Assembly (NCBI GenBank): GCA_903813345.2
Contig: CAIIXF020000008.1
Coordinates: 28,088,005-28,152,004 of the forward strand
DNA from: Owenia fusiformis
Lineage: Eukaryota > Annelida > Polychaeta > Sabellida > Oweniidae
DNA: 64,000 bases
Direction of reading: 5' to 3'
Shown in pieces: positions 63,661 through 64,000 of the stretch (positions are counted from its first letter, which is position 1; each line of letters starts with the position of its first letter). The translations under genes and the position numbers were made by a program. The notes under the pieces were generated by a model. It ran no database searches. It saw only the letters and a program-made list of their open reading frames with translations, and was not told the DNA's origin.

Positions 63661-63933
63661 GTGAACGGAAAATATTTAAGCGATGCATTTGTATGGGCTA
63701 TACGTATAGGTTGGCGTTTCGATTTTATATGCAAGCTTAAACATCCTATTAACATAAAGGGAGTCTTGACAGCTTTAAGGATGACACACGTAACACAGCA
63801 GCATCTCATTACGCTACTCCTAAAAACAGTTTATCCAGACATTTCCACCAGTTCTCTCGCTCAGGTGCAAGTCGCTCTGCGCTGCAAGGGAGAATTGCTC
63901 CAAGCTGTGGGCTTCCGTACCAGATTCCGCTGA
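63661..63933 (+). other. Unrecognised 90-codon open frame near the window edge
   Basis: The second half (ITLLLKTVYPD, then SLAQVQVALRCKGELLQAVG) reads like a helical protein segment and the local base composition is less AT-rich than the surroundings. There is no Met in its first position; the frame opens with GTG. I recognise no domain. It may be an exon of a gene continuing beyond the window, a transposon remnant, or chance. Confidence 0.2.
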
Positions 63934-64000
63934 AACTGTAACAAAAACAATTAAGTAACCACCCATGATTGGTAGTGATCATCAGATAGCACAGATGGAT

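Overview
The window is AT-rich, intron-bearing animal DNA. Coding density is very low, short inverted-repeat transposons are abundant and several minisatellites are present. A single-exon FoxG-type forkhead gene, an ependymin-related secreted protein and an SLC16-type transporter point to a bilaterian. The overall character fits a marine deuterostome invertebrate such as an acorn worm, but no sequence here fixes the species, so that is inference. I see no bacterial, organellar or RNA genes and no CRISPR array.

Layout. 1-4.55 kb is one 4.5-kb foldback element with arms of about 740 bp and a non-coding middle. 4.6-14 kb holds dispersed repeats, hairpin elements and a LINE reverse-transcriptase tail (7.7-8.1 kb). 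14.9-18.3 kb holds decayed exons of a spectrin-repeat protein. 18.8-19.8 kb is a 30-35-bp minisatellite with an internal 465-bp duplication. 20.8-21.3 kb is a second LINE tail. 24.55-25.69 kb is a 1,142-bp transposon with CACGGTG termini and a 5-bp direct repeat on each side, ending 264 bp before the transporter start codon. 25.95-28.42 kb is a complete three-exon monocarboxylate-transporter-like gene. 29.38-30.03 kb is a mariner-like foldback element. 30.96-33.09 kb (minus strand) carries five exons of an ependymin-related protein whose last exon I could not find. 37.47-37.87 kb is a partly palindromic tandem array about 0.9 kb before FoxG, and 38.81-39.90 kb is FoxG itself with a recognisable proximal promoter. 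From 40.5 kb to the end I support no gene, only repeats: hairpin elements at 48.1 and 51.9 kb, a GATACGGGAT array at 48.5 kb and a 37-bp array at 61.5-62.3 kb. This may be regulatory territory for FoxG, but that is not demonstrated.

The three intact or nearly intact genes (transporter, ependymin-related protein, FoxG) have no evident shared pathway; they are simply neighbours. The most interesting observations are the Transib/RAG-like termini of the 24.55-kb element, the 4.5-kb foldback element, a dispersed repeat of about 190 bp shared by 0.97 kb and 36.1 kb with a near-palindromic core, and the decayed spectrin-repeat locus. All alignments were made by eye, so arm and exon boundaries may be off by a few bases unless a splice site or stop fixes them.
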